7,048 bases of DNA from an uncultured Nitrosomonadales bacterium (lineage in GTDB: Bacteria; Pseudomonadota; Gammaproteobacteria; Burkholderiales; Gallionellaceae), in the NCBI GenBank assembly GCA_903934275.1, contig CAIZNF010000707.1, positions 1 to 7,048 on the forward strand. Direction: 5' to 3'. Positions 5,463-7,048 of this stretch are shown piece after piece; position 1 is the first letter of the stretch, and each line of letters opens with the position of its first letter. Under the pieces are notes generated by a model that saw only the letters and a program-made list of their open reading frames with translations, made no database searches and was not told where the DNA came from. Both the position numbers and the translations under genes were made by a program.

Positions 5463-6713
5463 ATGCCTTTGATTGAACCACAGCTGGTATTGCTCCACCC
5501 CGATCGCCGCATCGGTGCCGACATGGCGCGCTGGCGCAATTCTGGCGGCGGCGAAGCGCTGGCTCGTGCCGCGCAAGACCCCGCTGCCGTGCGCGAGGAA
5601 ATACGGCTTGCCGATCTGCGCGGTTTGGGCGGCAGCGGTTTCCCGGCTTGGCGCAAGTGGGATATGGTCGCTGCCGAAGCGCCTAAGCCTGACAAATATC
5701 TGATAGTGAACGGCAACGAAGACGAGCCGGGCACCTTCAAGGATCGTATGCTGCTGGAGGAAACACCGCACCAGGTGATCGAAGGCGCCGCGGTGGCTGC
5801 TCTTGCAGTCGGCATCAATCGCGTGGTGTTCTACATCAATCCAGACATGGTGCGTTCGATTACGGCGATGAAAACGGCGCTCGACCAATGGCGCAGCTCC
5901 GACTTGCTGACACTCGCCTCAACCGCTCTCGGCAAGCCGCTGGAACTCGAGTTGCTGCCCGGCTCCGGGCACTACATCGGCGGCGAAGAAACGGCAGCTA
6001 TGGAATGGGTCGAAAGCCGCTTCCCGTTTCCGCGCGGCAAACCACCCTACCCCGCGCAAGCTGGCGTGCATGGCTGCCCGACGCTGATCAATAACGTCGA
6101 AACCCTGGCCAACGTATCGCATATTGTAGTGCATGGCGCAGCGTGGTTTCGCGCCCTCGGCAAAGCGCCGAGTACCGGCACCAAACTGTATTCCCTGAGC
6201 GGCGACGTGTTGCACCCCGGCGTGTTCGAATTGCCGATGGGCACACCGCTGCGCGAACTCATCTTTGTCCACGGCGGCGGTCTGCTGTCGGATAAACCGC
6301 TCAAGGCGGTGTTTACCGGCGGGCCGTCAAGCACCCTGCTGACACCCGCCGACCTCGATGTGGCACTGGATTTCGAATCCCTGCGCGCGCGCGGCAGCAA
6401 CCTTGGCACCGGCGCGATGATCGTCATCTCGGAAGGCACCGGCATCGTCAAGCGCGTGGCCGAATACGAACGCTTCTTCGCCCACTCCTCCTGCGGCCAA
6501 TGCAACTCCTGCAAAGTGGGCACCGCCACCATGAGCCGCCTGTTGGATCGCATCGACACCGGGCGAGGTACTGCAGCCGATCTCACCACACTGGAAAATC
6601 TCTGCACCATGCTGCCCGGCAGTGGCCGCTGCCACCTCATCAACGGCGCAGTGCTACTGCTCGACAGCGCCTTCCGCCACTTCCACGACGAATTCAAACA
6701 GGCACTGCGCTAA
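5463..6713 (+). CDS. NuoF-like NADH-binding FMN/[4Fe-4S] subunit
   Basis: This 416-residue protein belongs to the complex I 51-kDa (NuoF/HoxF/HydB) family. It oxidises NADH at FMN and passes electrons through an N3-type [4Fe-4S] cluster. The glycine-rich nucleotide/FMN region is GLGGSGFPAWRKW (54-66). The FMN segment NGNEDEPGTFKDR (83-95) replaces the usual NADE with NGNE. HYIGGEETA is at 170-178, the conserved PTLINNVETLANV at 206-218, and cluster ligands C344, C347 and C350 in SCGQCNSC, with C390 in GSGRC. It is slightly shorter than E. coli NuoF and lacks the extra N- and C-terminal iron-sulfur domains of HydB-type hydrogenase subunits. No nuoE or nuoG accompanies it, so it is not a complex I gene here. 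It probably supplies NADH electrons to the iron-sulfur protein and flavoprotein, or exchanges them with KorAB. A 121-nt repeat-bearing spacer precedes it. Confidence 0.88.
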   Translation: MPLIEPQLVLLHPDRRIGADMARWRNSGGGEALARAAQDPAAVREEIRLADLRGLGGSGFPAWRKWDMVAAEAPKPDKYLIVNGNEDEPGTFKDRMLLEETPHQVIEGAAVAALAVGINRVVFYINPDMVRSITAMKTALDQWRSSDLLTLASTALGKPLELELLPGSGHYIGGEETAAMEWVESRFPFPRGKPPYPAQAGVHGCPTLINNVETLANVSHIVVHGAAWFRALGKAPSTGTKLYSLSGDVLHPGVFELPMGTPLRELIFVHGGGLLSDKPLKAVFTGGPSSTLLTPADLDVALDFESLRARGSNLGTGAMIVISEGTGIVKRVAEYERFFAHSSCGQCNSCKVGTATMSRLLDRIDTGRGTAADLTTLENLCTMLPGSGRCHLINGAVLLLDSAFRHFHDEFKQALR

Positions 6714-6716
6714 ACC

Positions 6717-6801
6717 TAACGGGCATGGCGAGTGCCGCCCCTGAAAACGAGCGAAGCGAAGTTTCGAGCTTGCGGCCTAATGAAACTCGTCGTGCCCGTT
6801 A
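6717..6801. repeat. 85-nt long-stem inverted-repeat element, faintly attC-like
   Basis: Arms TAACGGGCA (6717-6725) and TGCCCGTTA (6793-6801) are perfect complements. The stem continues inward through TGG/TCG (one pair and two G-T wobbles) to CGAGT (6729-6733) with ACTCG (6785-6789), giving about 17 paired positions. After an 8-nt one-sided bulge, GCCGC (6734-6738) pairs with GCGGC (6772-6776), and a small stem CGAA/TTCG (6757-6759 with 6764-6766) caps it. Outside, ACC (6714-6716) can pair with GGT (6803-6805) past a bulged A. ACCTAAC at 6714-6720 fits the integron RYYYAAC box, and GTTAAGG (6798-6804) nearly fits GTTRRRY. There is no integrase gene and no T-run. Confidence 0.55.
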
Positions 6802-6836
6802 AGGTAAATCTAGAAAAAGCGGTTAACCCCTTATAT

Positions 6837-6867
6837 TTACGCGTTAGCCCGCGTGATGTTTGGTTTT
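6837..6867 (+). terminator. Possible weak intrinsic terminator
   Basis: The stem TTACGCG (6837-6843) pairs with CGCGTGA (6850-6856), including one T-G wobble, around loop TTAGCC. It is followed by a T-rich stretch with an interrupted T-run (to about 6867). It lies about 125 nt after the last stop codon. The stem is short and the T-run imperfect, so termination strength is uncertain. Confidence 0.3.
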
Positions 6868-6907
6868 TGTGTATTTGATGCCACTCACCTTTTGGGTAAA
6901 GCTGTTG

Positions 6908-6975
6908 CTGTAGGAGCTCGATTCATCGGGCGATTGATTTGCTGGGCAATCGTGCGATAAATCGCACTCCTACAG
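6908..6975. repeat. Nested inverted repeat of the TGTAGGAG type
   Basis: The outer 9-bp arms CTGTAGGAG (6908-6916) and CTCCTACAG (6967-6975) are perfect complements. Inside lie three smaller dyads: CGAT-TC-ATCG (6919-6928), CGATTG (6931-6936) with CAATCG (6947-6952), and the perfect palindrome GCGATAAATCGC (6954-6965). Elements bounded by TGTAGGAG/CTCCTACA are a recognisable class of dispersed proteobacterial intergenic repeat. The cloverleaf-like layout suggests a REP/MITE-type element mobilised in trans. Confidence 0.65.
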
Positions 6976-7048
6976 GCTTTAACTGCCGATTCTAGCAGCC
7001 TGTCTGACTTCCTCGAATAAAAAACGCCAAAAAAACCAACAAATTACC

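Larger units (their letters stand above)
6714..7048. other. Non-coding tail with two structured elements
   Basis: No plausible gene is seen on either strand. The stretch holds the 85-nt inverted-repeat element (6717-6801), a small hairpin followed by a T-rich run (6837-6867), the nested TGTAGGAG repeat (6908-6975), and an A-rich end from about 7018. That end reads as T-runs on the minus strand, so it could belong to the terminator of a convergent gene beyond the window. Confidence 0.55.

Noticed and set aside
5463..6713. Fragment of a complex I (nuo) operon
   Set aside because: No nuoE, nuoG or membrane-subunit genes flank it. Instead the flavoprotein and Kor genes do.
6717..6801. Rho-independent terminator for the gene block
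   Set aside because: The stem is far longer and more interrupted than a standard terminator, and no T-run follows on either strand.

Overview
The window carries one block of five complete same-strand genes (296-6713) flanked by non-coding DNA. In order they encode: a fused gamma-alpha subunit and a TPP-binding beta subunit of a 2-oxoacid:ferredoxin oxidoreductase (best read as 2-oxoglutarate synthase, KorAB); a small soluble iron-sulfur protein with one [2Fe-2S] and two [4Fe-4S] motifs; a fumarate reductase/succinate dehydrogenase-type flavoprotein without the covalent-FAD histidine and without membrane segments; and a NuoF-like NADH/FMN/[4Fe-4S] subunit. No membrane anchor, NuoE-like subunit, free ferredoxin or transcription regulator is present.

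Layout: 1-295 is an AT-rich leader with a 9-bp tandem repeat, a perfect 12-bp palindrome next to a TTGACA hexamer, a perfect TATAAT box and a good Shine-Dalgarno before korA. korA and korB overlap by 4 nt (ATGA), and the iron-sulfur gene follows 15 nt after korB. Two spacers (3583-3748 and 5342-5462) carry short hairpin repeats of the kind dispersed in proteobacterial genomes. They separate the iron-sulfur gene from the flavoprotein gene, and the flavoprotein gene from the nuoF-like gene. The tail (6714-7048) holds no gene. It holds an 85-nt long-stem element starting beside the last stop codon, a possible weak terminator, and a second nested inverted repeat.

Working model (inference): NADH enters at the NuoF-like FMN subunit, passes through the iron-sulfur protein and reduces fumarate at the flavoprotein. 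KorAB makes 2-oxoglutarate from succinyl-CoA and CO2 using low-potential electrons. These are two of the steps that distinguish a reductive TCA branch, and their co-location suggests a soluble NADH-driven fumarate-to-2-oxoglutarate module, possibly with electron bifurcation from NADH to fumarate and ferredoxin. A plainer alternative is that the iron-sulfur and NuoF-like proteins link KorAB to NAD(H). Sequence alone cannot decide.

Organism: a proteobacterium, with a chemolithoautotrophic betaproteobacterium (Gallionellaceae/Nitrosomonadales-like) as my best guess. This rests on moderately GC-rich genes with AT-rich spacers, the ATTCCC-N8-GGGAAT repeat and the TGTAGGAG-type repeat. It is an impression, not a search result.
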